DNA of 64,000 nucleotides from Cupriavidus pauculus. Its GTDB lineage: Bacteria; Pseudomonadota; Gammaproteobacteria; Burkholderiales; Burkholderiaceae. The position numbers and the translations under genes were made by a program. How positions within the stretch are numbered: position 1 is the stretch's first letter; the number at the start of each line of letters is the position of its first letter. The DNA is taken from contig NZ_PJRP01000016.1 of NCBI RefSeq assembly GCF_002858765.1, forward strand, positions 1-64,000. Direction: 5' to 3'. The notes beneath the pieces were generated by a model. It made no database searches, had not been told where the DNA came from, and worked only from the letters and a program-made list of their open reading frames with translations. This document shows, one piece after another, positions 34,572 through 41,499 of this stretch.

Positions 34572-35235
34572 CGGCGGCCCACGGCTGCTGCCGTGGCTGG
34601 TACTGGCCGTAGCGCTGGCGCTGGGCGCGGCGGCGATCCACGGGATGACCTACGGCTTTGCCGCCTGGACGCTGGACCAGCGCCGCGAGGTTCGCATCGC
34701 CCAGCACACGCTGCGCCTGCCCGCCATCGACGTGCGAGGCCAGGACGGCCAGCGGCTGCGGCTGTTTGCCGGGCCGGCCAGCGGATCGGGCGATGCACGT
34801 GCCGGTGGCACGCCCGGCGTCTACATCGTCGATTTCATCTACACGCGCTGTCCGACGGTGTGCCGGGCGCTGGGCGCGGAGTTCGCGCAGCTTTCCCTTC
34901 AACTGGACGCCGACGGCATGGCAGGGCAGATCGGCCTGGTGTCGCTGTCCTTTGATCCGCGCGACACCGCCGGCGATCTGCAGGGCTACGCCAACACCTA
35001 CCGCGCCCGTGCCCCGCGCTGGCTGGTGGCGGCGGCCGTGTCAGCGGCGGACATGGATCGGCTGCTGCGCCAGGCCGACGTGATCGCCATCCCCGACCGC
35101 CTGGGCGGCTTCGAGCACAACGGCGGGCTCCATGTCGTCGATGCGCGCGGGCAGGTGCTGGCTGTCTTTGCCCTGGACGATTTCCGCCAGGCCTATGCGT
35201 TCGCGCTGGCCCATGAGCGGGGGAGCCGGCCATGA
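34537..35235 (+). CDS. SCO1/SenC-family copper chaperone
   Basis: A 232-residue Sco-type protein with an N-terminal membrane anchor (PWLVLAVALALGAAAIHG) and a thioredoxin fold. The copper/redox site is CPTVC in YTRCPTVCRALG, and the distal His is in GFEHNGGLHVVD. Sco proteins deliver copper to oxidase or keep its ligands reduced. Placement in the operon suggests it serves Cu-B insertion for this oxidase. It overlaps the upstream cytochrome gene by 35 bp and the next gene by 4 bp, so all are translationally coupled. Confidence 0.92.
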   Translation: MATPHLARRAASGGPRLLPWLVLAVALALGAAAIHGMTYGFAAWTLDQRREVRIAQHTLRLPAIDVRGQDGQRLRLFAGPASGSGDARAGGTPGVYIVDFIYTRCPTVCRALGAEFAQLSLQLDADGMAGQIGLVSLSFDPRDTAGDLQGYANTYRARAPRWLVAAAVSAADMDRLLRQADVIAIPDRLGGFEHNGGLHVVDARGQVLAVFALDDFRQAYAFALAHERGSRP

Positions 35236-35924
35236 CGCGTTGGCGCCCGAGGGCGCGTGCCCCCCTTTCTACGCTGACCCGCCTGGCCTGTTTGCTGTGC
35301 CTGCTGCCTGCGCTGCCGCCGCTGCGCGGCTGGCTGGAATCGTCGATGGCCATGTTGATGCCGGGCCTGCTGCCGTGCCTGTTCGCGGCGGGCTGCCTCG
35401 CGCCCAGATTGCTGGCGCCGCGCCGCCGCGCCCGCGCGCTGGCGTGGCTCCGGCCCTATGCCTTGGCGCTGCTGGTGGTGGCGTCGGTGGCGGCCGGCGT
35501 CTGGATGCTGCCGATCGCCATCGACCTGTCTCGCATGTCCTGGCAGTTGGGGGTGGTGCGCGATGTGTCGGTCTGCGTGGCGGGGCTGGCCGGTGTCACG
35601 GCCCTGCGCATCGCGCCGTGGCCGCTTGTGTTGTTTTTTGGCGGCAACATGGTCTGGATGGGCCTGACTTTTGGCATGCTGTTCGTCGACGCGCAAACGC
35701 GGCTGTGTGCCAACTACCTGCTGGGTGACCAGCGCGTGGCGGGCATCGGGTTGATCGTCGGTGCCATCGGCTTCGGCACGTGGCTGCTGGCGTGGGCGGC
35801 GTGGGTGGCGCTGGCGGGGACGGAAGCCGCCGGATCGGCGCGCCAGCAGAAAAGACTAAAGAAATCCTGCAGCCTGCCGATAATGGCGGCCAATGATAAG
35901 AATCAGAGCGAGGGGCCGGCCTGA
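35232..35924 (+). CDS. multi-spanning membrane protein of the oxidase operon, function unknown
   Basis: A 230-residue protein with five or six membrane segments. Blocks such as SMAMLMPGLLPCLFAAGCLA and VWMLPIAIDLSRMSW faintly recall CtaG-like oxidase assembly proteins, but the expected His ligands are missing, so no family is assigned. A basic C-terminal tail (RQQKRLKKS) is cytoplasmic. Its ATG overlaps the sco stop (ATGA), and it ends the oxidase operon. A role in oxidase copper or haem insertion is likely from context only. Confidence 0.75.
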   Translation: MTRWRPRARAPLSTLTRLACLLCLLPALPPLRGWLESSMAMLMPGLLPCLFAAGCLAPRLLAPRRRARALAWLRPYALALLVVASVAAGVWMLPIAIDLSRMSWQLGVVRDVSVCVAGLAGVTALRIAPWPLVLFFGGNMVWMGLTFGMLFVDAQTRLCANYLLGDQRVAGIGLIVGAIGFGTWLLAWAAWVALAGTEAAGSARQQKRLKKSCSLPIMAANDKNQSEGPA

Positions 35925-35989
35925 CCAGAGCCCCGCTTGAACGGGTACGCGAGGCACGGGCTTCGTACGCCATTTATAGGGGCGAGTGC

Positions 35990-37180
35990 ATGCTGAGAAG
36001 AATCAAGGCGGAACAGCTGCAGATTGGCATGTTCGTGGCAAGGCTGGGCGGACCGTGGATCAACCACCCGTTCTGGCGATCGCGCTTTCTGGTCACCAGC
36101 GACGAGCAGGTAGAGCAGATCCAGTCCGCCAGTGTGCAGGACGTCTGGATCGACATCCTCAAGGGCCGGAACCTGCCAACACCGGCGACGCCGGAGATGA
36201 TGGAGGCCGACGACGCCAGCGACGATCCCGAGTCGAGTTTCGAGGACGAGCTGGAGCGTGCGCGCGAACTGATCAAGACCGGCCGCGCGCTGGTCGGCAA
36301 CCTGTTCAACGACGTTCGCATGGGCCGCGCGCTAGAAACCACCGGCGCGCTGCTGCTGGTGGATTCGGCGTCGACATCGCTGTCGCGCCATTCCCAGGCG
36401 TTGCTGGCCATGGCCCGGCTCAAGGTCAAGGACGACTACACGTACCTGCATTCGTTCTCGGTCTGCGCGCTGATGATCGCCGTGGGCCGCAACCTCAAGC
36501 TGCCCGATGGCGAGGTGCGCGAACTCGGGCTGGCGGGGCTGGTGCACGATATCGGCAAGCTGACGCTGCCCGAGTCTCTGCTGATGAAGGGCGGCGACCT
36601 GTCGCCGTCGGAAGAAGAGCAGATGCGTCGCCATCCGTCGGCCGGCTACCGGATCCTGAACGAGGCGCGGCTCTATACCAACATTCCGCTCGATGTCTGC
36701 GTGCACCACCATGAACGGGTGGACGGGCGCGGCTACCCGTTCGGGCTGCTGGAGCACGAGATCAGCGTCCACGCCAAGATCGCGGCCATCTGCGACACCT
36801 ACGATTCGCTGACCTCGCCGCGCCCGAACCATCTGGCGTGGTCGCCGGCGCGCGCCATGGAGTACATCGCGGTGCGCGTGGACACGCTGTTCGACCGCCG
36901 CGTGTTCAAGGCATTTACGCGCACCATCGGCATCTACCCGCTGGGCACCGTGCTGCGGCTGCGCTCGGGCCGGCTGGCGGTGGTCTGTGGCCAGAACGAC
37001 GGCGAGCCGTTGCGGCCGCGCGTGATGGTGTTCTACTCGGTGACCGATGCCAAGCCGTTGCCGCCCGAGGTGCTGGACCTGACCCAGGGCGACGACACCG
37101 TGATCGCGTTCGAGGACGCCCGCCAGTGGGGCTTCAGCGACGACCAGCTCATGGCGATGTACGCGCCGCACGCGAAGTAG
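35990..37180 (+). CDS. HD-GYP domain cyclic-di-GMP phosphodiesterase with DUF3391
   Basis: A 396-residue cytoplasmic protein. Residues 1-60 are a DUF3391 domain (AEQLQIGMFVARLGGPWINH), a helical acidic linker follows, and residues ~145-330 form the HD-GYP domain. HDIGKLTLPE, RRHPSAGYRIL and HHHERVDGRGYPFGL hold the metal ligands and the GYP motif intact. It should hydrolyse c-di-GMP and so favour motility. The C-terminal ~65 residues are an extra domain. The stop codon lies in the first unit of a short direct-repeat array (37172-37230). It is preceded by a 65-bp gap and is probably monocistronic. Confidence 0.93.
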   Translation: MLRRIKAEQLQIGMFVARLGGPWINHPFWRSRFLVTSDEQVEQIQSASVQDVWIDILKGRNLPTPATPEMMEADDASDDPESSFEDELERARELIKTGRALVGNLFNDVRMGRALETTGALLLVDSASTSLSRHSQALLAMARLKVKDDYTYLHSFSVCALMIAVGRNLKLPDGEVRELGLAGLVHDIGKLTLPESLLMKGGDLSPSEEEQMRRHPSAGYRILNEARLYTNIPLDVCVHHHERVDGRGYPFGLLEHEISVHAKIAAICDTYDSLTSPRPNHLAWSPARAMEYIAVRVDTLFDRRVFKAFTRTIGIYPLGTVLRLRSGRLAVVCGQNDGEPLRPRVMVFYSVTDAKPLPPEVLDLTQGDDTVIAFEDARQWGFSDDQLMAMYAPHAK

Positions 37181-37230
37181 GGGTGCGAAGAGCGAAGTAG
37201 GGCGCGCGAAGTACGGCGCGCAACGTAGGG
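37172..37230. repeat. direct repeats GCGAAGTAGGG at the HD-GYP 3' end
   Basis: Copies begin at 37172 and 37192 (both GCGAAGTAGGG), 37206 (GCGAAGTACGG) and 37220 (GCAACGTAGGG). The last three have a 14-bp period. The first unit contains the HD-GYP stop codon. The array extends into the gap before the convergent LysR gene. It looks like replication slippage of the gene's 3' end. Confidence 0.7.
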
Positions 37231-37259
37231 CACGGGGCGCGGCGGCGCGCGGAGGGGGC

Positions 37260-38153
37260 TCAGTCCTGCAGCACCCACTGCGACTGCCGCAGCGCGTCGG
37301 TAACGAAGTCGTTGAACGCGCGCACTCGTGCGCTGTGGCGCAGGTCCGGATGGGTCAGCAGCCATAGCGGGGTGTCGAGCGCGGGGTCGGGCTCGGCCAG
37401 CCGCGTCAGCGACCCATCGGCATCGCCCAGCATGCAAAGCAGCATGCCGGCGCCCATGCCAAGCCGCACGGCCTGCGCCATGGCCACGAGGCTGTCCGCG
37501 CGCACGGCGCAGCGGTCGGCGGGCACATGGGCCAGCGCCCAGCGGGCCTGCGCAAGATGCGCGAGGCTGTCGTCCGGCACTACCCACCAGTGGCCGGGCC
37601 AGTGCGCCTGGGCGGGCGCTTCCATTCGATCCAGATAATCGCGCGACGCATAGGGCGCCGTCTGCAGCCGTCCCACGTGCCGGCCAAGCAGGTGTTCGGG
37701 CGGCGCCGAAGCGGGGCGCACGGCCACGTCGGCCTCGCGGCGGGTCAGGCTCAGGAAGTTGTTGTGGATCACCACCTGCAGCTCGATACGGGGATGCCGG
37801 GCTCGGAAATCGGCCAGGATCGGCATCAGCAGGCCATAGGCCAGCGTATCGGTGGTGGTCACGCGCAGCGGGCCGCTCAGTTCGGTGTCGCGTCCGGCCA
37901 GCCCACGCTGGGCGGCGTCGATCTGTTCGCCCACGCCATCGAGCTGGCCGGCCAGCGTCTCACCGGCCGGCGTCATCACATAGCCGCCCAGATCGCGCGA
38001 GAACAGCCGCGTGCCAAGGTCTTCCTCCAGCTTGTTCAGCCGCCGCAGCACGGTCGAATGATTGACCCGCAGCGCCCGCGCCGCCGCTGCCAGCGACCCG
38101 TGCCGGCTCACAGCCAGGAAGACGCGCAGGTCATCCCAATCTGCCTCCTGCAT
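37260..38153 (-). CDS. LysR-family transcriptional regulator
   Basis: A 297-residue LysR protein. The N-terminal helix-turn-helix is readable as DDLRVFLAVSRHGSLAAAAR and NHSTVLRRLNKLEEDLGTRL, followed by a periplasmic-binding-like effector domain. It is divergent from the sugE gene and so probably controls it. ATG 38153 (MQEADWDD) matches the usual LysR start; the longer frame upstream is not homologous. The 138-bp shared region contains both promoters and a structured leader. Confidence 0.92.
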   Translation of the reverse strand: MQEADWDDLRVFLAVSRHGSLAAAARALRVNHSTVLRRLNKLEEDLGTRLFSRDLGGYVMTPAGETLAGQLDGVGEQIDAAQRGLAGRDTELSGPLRVTTTDTLAYGLLMPILADFRARHPRIELQVVIHNNFLSLTRREADVAVRPASAPPEHLLGRHVGRLQTAPYASRDYLDRMEAPAQAHWPGHWWVVPDDSLAHLAQARWALAHVPADRCAVRADSLVAMAQAVRLGMGAGMLLCMLGDADGSLTRLAEPDPALDTPLWLLTHPDLRHSARVRAFNDFVTDALRQSQWVLQD

Positions 38154-38227
38154 TTTTGCATTGCCTTTCCGCGATTTGTGCGAATGATTATGCCGATCTG
38201 CAGAGCCTACAGTGTGGCTCCAGGAAG

Positions 38228-38290
38228 GGCAACCCGGGTTGCCGGATGCGCCGGCCGGGGAACGCCCCTTCGGCGGACAAAGGAGAACAC
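38228..38290 (+). promoter_or_regulatory. structured 5' leader of sugE
   Basis: GGCAACCC/GGGTTGCC forms a perfect palindrome at 38228-38243. Next comes a nested hairpin (outer CGCCG/CGGCG, inner GGGG/CCCC with an AACG loop) at 38249-38275, which ends just before the AGGAG ribosome-binding site. Leaders of SMR genes in many bacteria carry guanidine riboswitches, but the ACGR loops of class II and the element order of class III do not match here. It may be a cis-regulatory RNA or simply a stable leader. Confidence 0.35.
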
Positions 38291-38291
38291 C

Positions 38292-38609
38292 ATGGCATGG
38301 ACGCTGCTGGTTGTGGCGGGACTGATCGAGATCGTGATGGCGCTGGCCCTGAAATACACCGATGGCTGGACGCGACCGGGGCCGACGCTGCTGGGCATTG
38401 GCGCCGCGCTGGCCAGCATCTACCTGCTCAGCGCGGCGCTGCGGCACCTGCCCGTGGGCACCGCCTACGCCGTCTGGACCGGCATCGGGGCCATCGGCGT
38501 GACACTGGTGGGCATCGTGTTCCTGGGCGAAAGCGCATCGCCGGCGCGGTTGGCGCTGATCGCGCTGATTTTTGTCGGCATCGGCGGCCTGAAGCTGGTG
38601 CCGGCCTGA
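38292..38609 (+). CDS. sugE: SMR-family transporter SugE/Gdx
   Basis: A 105-residue small multidrug resistance protein with four membrane helices. The first helix carries the essential Glu in VVAGLIEIVMALALKYTDG. The final helices include GTAYAVWTGIGAIGVTLVGI, which is the conserved SMR signature. The SugE/Gdx branch exports guanidinium and small quaternary ammonium ions in exchange for protons as a dual-topology dimer. AGGAG lies six bases before the ATG. It is divergent from a LysR regulator. Confidence 0.93.
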   Translation: MAWTLLVVAGLIEIVMALALKYTDGWTRPGPTLLGIGAALASIYLLSAALRHLPVGTAYAVWTGIGAIGVTLVGIVFLGESASPARLALIALIFVGIGGLKLVPA

Positions 38610-38712
38610 GAGAAGTCTGAATTTGCATGGTCAGGCATGCAAAGTGTGGCGTTGGGGCGCATGGCTAGTAGACTTGTCGCCTGTTCCGAACCGATTGCCT
38701 TGCATTGCCTTG

Positions 38713-40050
38713 ATGACATTTGACGCCCTGCTGGACCTGTTCCAGCAACGCATTCCCGCCCATCCGTGGGCGCAGATCTCGCTTTATGTGCTGGCGCTGA
38801 TGGTGATTGCCGCCATTGCGCAGTGGCTGGTGGCCCGTGTGGTGGGCCGTGTGGTGTACCGCGTGCTGAGCCTGTCGGGCAACCGCGAATGGGCGGCCGC
38901 GCTGATGCGCCATCGCACCTACCGCCGGCTTGGCTACGCGGTGTTCCTGGCCGTGATCACCGTGGGGATCAGCCAGGTGCCGGACCTGGGCAAGTTCTCG
39001 ACCCTGATCGAGCGGTTGGCGCATGCCGGCACGTGGGTGAGCGTATTCCTGATGCTGTCCGGCGTGCTGGGCGCCTGGCAGACCGTCTTCGCCAACAGCC
39101 GCCGCGCGCAGACGCGGTCGATCAAGGGCTATGTGCAGATTGCCCAGCTGGCACTGTGGCTGGTGTGCGGCGTGCTGGTGCTGTCGATCCTGATCGACCG
39201 CTCGCCACTGTGGATGCTGTCCGGTATCGGTGCGCTGTCGGCGGTGCTGCTGCTGGTGTTCAAGGACACGCTGCTGTCGCTGGTGGCCAGCACGCAGCTG
39301 ACGTCGAACGACATGCTGCGCATCGGCGACTGGATCGAGATGCCGCAGTCCAACGCCGACGGTTTCGTCATGGACATCGCGCTCCACACGGTGAAGGTCA
39401 AGAACTGGGACAACACCGTGACCACGGTGCCGACCTACAAGCTGTTCTCGGAGAGCTACCGCAACTACCGGCACATGTTCGAGTCCGGCGCGCGGCGCAT
39501 CAAGCGCACGCTGCGGATCGACGCCTCGTCGGTGCGCTTTCTGGACGATGCCGAAGTCAAGGCGCTGATGCGTTTCCGGCTGCTGCACGACTACCTGGAG
39601 GTCAAGCAGCAGGAGGTCGAGCAGACCAACCGGGCGCTGCAGGGCCAGGACAACGATCCGGTGAACCGCCGCCGGCTGACCAACCTGGGCACGTTCCGCG
39701 CCTACGGCATCGCGTTCCTGCGCGCGCATCCCGATATCCACCACGACCTGCTGCTGAACCTGCGCATGATGGAGCCCGATTCGCAGGGTATCCCGATCGA
39801 GGTTTACTGCTTCAGCACGCGTACGGGCTGGATGGATTACGAGCGCATCCAGGGCGACATCTTCGACCACCTGTTTGCGATCCTGCCGGAGCTTGGGTTG
39901 CGCCTGTACCAGGCGCCGTCGGGGGCCGACCTGAGCGGCCTGCACGATTCGCCGCGCGGCGCGCATGCGGCGCTGGCCGTGGCGGCGTCCGACCCGGGCG
40001 CGCGCGAGCCGATGGCGGCGCAGACGGATCGGGCAGGCCGGGTGATGTGA
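38713..40050 (+). CDS. MscS-family mechanosensitive ion channel (YbdG-like)
   Basis: A 445-residue protein with about five membrane helices. The pore-type helix is GIGALSAVLLLVFKDTLLSL, followed by the MscS beta domain (NDMLRIGDWIEMPQSNADG, then VKNWDNTVTTVPTYKL). The insertion (about 285-340, EVEQTNRALQGQDNDPVN) and the size fit the YbdG/MscM subgroup. It opens under membrane tension to release solutes. ATG 38713 (MTFDAL) begins the mature alignment; the longer upstream frame is not homologous. It converges with purT across a hairpin. Confidence 0.92.
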   Translation: MTFDALLDLFQQRIPAHPWAQISLYVLALMVIAAIAQWLVARVVGRVVYRVLSLSGNREWAAALMRHRTYRRLGYAVFLAVITVGISQVPDLGKFSTLIERLAHAGTWVSVFLMLSGVLGAWQTVFANSRRAQTRSIKGYVQIAQLALWLVCGVLVLSILIDRSPLWMLSGIGALSAVLLLVFKDTLLSLVASTQLTSNDMLRIGDWIEMPQSNADGFVMDIALHTVKVKNWDNTVTTVPTYKLFSESYRNYRHMFESGARRIKRTLRIDASSVRFLDDAEVKALMRFRLLHDYLEVKQQEVEQTNRALQGQDNDPVNRRRLTNLGTFRAYGIAFLRAHPDIHHDLLLNLRMMEPDSQGIPIEVYCFSTRTGWMDYERIQGDIFDHLFAILPELGLRLYQAPSGADLSGLHDSPRGAHAALAVAASDPGAREPMAAQTDRAGRVM

Positions 40051-40054
40051 AACG

Positions 40055-40091
40055 TTGCGCCCCATTCCCGCTGGGCGGGAGAGGGGCGCAA
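40055..40091. terminator. bidirectional hairpin of the REP-like type
   Basis: TTGCGCCCC pairs with GGGGCGCAA, with an inner CCCGC/GCGGG stem. It lies between the convergent mscS and purT stops. The CCCGC...GCGGGAGAGGGG composition links it to the dispersed hairpins at 12602 and 41439. It probably serves as a shared terminator. Confidence 0.65.
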
Positions 40092-40095
40092 TACG

Positions 40096-41298
40096 TCAAG
40101 CCTTGCGCGGCTTGACCTTGCTGGCGGCTTCCTTGGCGCGATTGCGGGCGGTATCGATATCGCCGGCGTAGGCCAGCGCCACGCCCATGCGGCGCTTGGT
40201 GAACGACTCGGGCTTGCCGAACAGGCGCAGTTCGGTTTGCGGCACGCGCAGCGCCTCGTCCACGCCGTCGAACACGATGCCTTCGGCGTCGACCCCACCG
40301 TAGATCACGGCGCTGGCGCCGGGCGCGCGCAGGCTGGTGTCAACCGGCAGGCCCAGGATGGCCCGGGCGTGCAGCTCGAATTCGTTCTGGTACTGCGAGA
40401 TCATCGTCACCATGCCGGTGTCGTGCGGACGCGGGCTGACTTCGCTGAACCAGACCTGGTCGCCCTTGACGAACAGTTCCACGCCGAACAGGCCCTGGCC
40501 ACCCAGGTCGGCCGTCACCGCGCGGGCGATGTGCTGGGCCGTTTCCAGCGCCTTCGGGTGCATCGGGTGCGGCTGCCAGCTTTCCACGTAGTCGCCCGCC
40601 ACCTGTACGTGGCCGATCGGCTCGCAGAATTGCGTTTCCACCTGGCCATTGGCGCCCACGGCGCGCACGGTCAGCAGCGTGATCTCGTAGTCGAAATCGA
40701 TAAAGCCTTCCACGATGATGCGGCCGTGGCTGACGCGGCCACCGGCCATGGCGTAGTCCCACGCCGCCTTGACGCCTTCGGGGCCGTCGATCTTGCTCTG
40801 GCCCTTGCCCGAGCTGCTCATGACCGGCTTGACCACGCACGGGTAGCCGATGCCGCCGTCGATGGCAGCCTGCAGTTCTTCCAGCGAATCGCAGAACTTG
40901 TACGGGCTGGTGGGCAGGCCCAGCGTTTCGGCGGCCAGGCGGCGGATGCCCTCGCGGTCCATCGTCAGGCGCGCGGCGCGGGCGGTCGGGATCACGCGAA
41001 CCACGCCGGCCGCTTCCAGGGCTTCGAGCATCGGGGTGGCGATGGCTTCGATCTCGGGCACCACCAGGTCGGGGCGCTCGGCTTCGATCAGCGCCTTGAG
41101 CTGGTCGCCATCGCTCATCGTGATGGTGCGCGCGTGGTGCGCCACCTGCTGGCCAGGCGCGTTCTCGTAGCGGTCCACGGCGATGGTCTCCACGCCCAGC
41201 CGCTGCAGCGCGATCAGCACTTCCTTGCCAAGCTCGCCGGAGCCCAGCAGCATGACTTTGGTGGCGGACGGGGAGAGGGGAGTTCCAAGGGTGGTCAT
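40096..41298 (-). CDS. purT: formate-dependent phosphoribosylglycinamide formyltransferase
   Basis: A 400-residue ATP-grasp enzyme that makes N-formyl-GAR from GAR, formate and ATP in purine biosynthesis. Readable blocks are VMLLGSGELGKEV (N-terminal), PCVVKPVMSSSGKGQSKI (ATP-grasp loop), EGFIDFDYEITLLTVR, and VSPRPHDTGMVTMISQ near the C-terminus. ATG 41298 (MTTLGTPLS) was chosen; the longer frame reads back into the repeat region. It appears to be a single-gene unit, flanked on both sides by REP-like hairpins. Confidence 0.96.
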   Translation of the reverse strand: MTTLGTPLSPSATKVMLLGSGELGKEVLIALQRLGVETIAVDRYENAPGQQVAHHARTITMSDGDQLKALIEAERPDLVVPEIEAIATPMLEALEAAGVVRVIPTARAARLTMDREGIRRLAAETLGLPTSPYKFCDSLEELQAAIDGGIGYPCVVKPVMSSSGKGQSKIDGPEGVKAAWDYAMAGGRVSHGRIIVEGFIDFDYEITLLTVRAVGANGQVETQFCEPIGHVQVAGDYVESWQPHPMHPKALETAQHIARAVTADLGGQGLFGVELFVKGDQVWFSEVSPRPHDTGMVTMISQYQNEFELHARAILGLPVDTSLRAPGASAVIYGGVDAEGIVFDGVDEALRVPQTELRLFGKPESFTKRRMGVALAYAGDIDTARNRAKEAASKVKPRKA

Positions 41299-41369
41299 GG
41301 CGGGGGCTCGGCGGGAAGGAAAAACCGGGATTGTAGCAAGGAGCCCTGGTTTTCTCGCCTCCGCCGCGT

Positions 41370-41476
41370 GCGGGAGAGGGGCGGGGGAGAGAGCCTGCCT
41401 GTCAAGATGCGACAAGTGGCGATTTGGACCGCTGCGTCCTCTCCCCCAACCCCTCTCCCGCCAGCAGCAGAGGGGA
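41370..41476. repeat. REP-like inverted pair between TonB receptor and purT
   Basis: A 22-bp GGGAGAGGGG-rich unit at 41370-41391 is mirrored by its near-exact reverse complement at 41439-41461 (one site differs, CG versus AA plus 1 bp). The second unit extends as its own palindrome to 41476. The two can form a long stem with a ~47-nt loop. It fills the ~200-bp gap between the two minus-strand genes, where no coding sequence is seen. Same family as 12521-12642. Confidence 0.75.
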
Positions 41477-41499
41477 GCCGGCCCTGGGTGCTTCGGCGG

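Noticed and set aside
38154..38291. Guanidine riboswitch before sugE
   Set aside because: The hairpin loop reads AACG rather than ACGR (class II), and the GGACAA element follows rather than precedes the CGGCG arm (class III). Class I core motifs are absent. It is kept only as an unclassified structured leader.
41299..41415. 39-residue N-terminal extension of PurT
   Set aside because: It reads through the REP-like repeat region and lacks similarity to PurT, whose normal start is at 41298.
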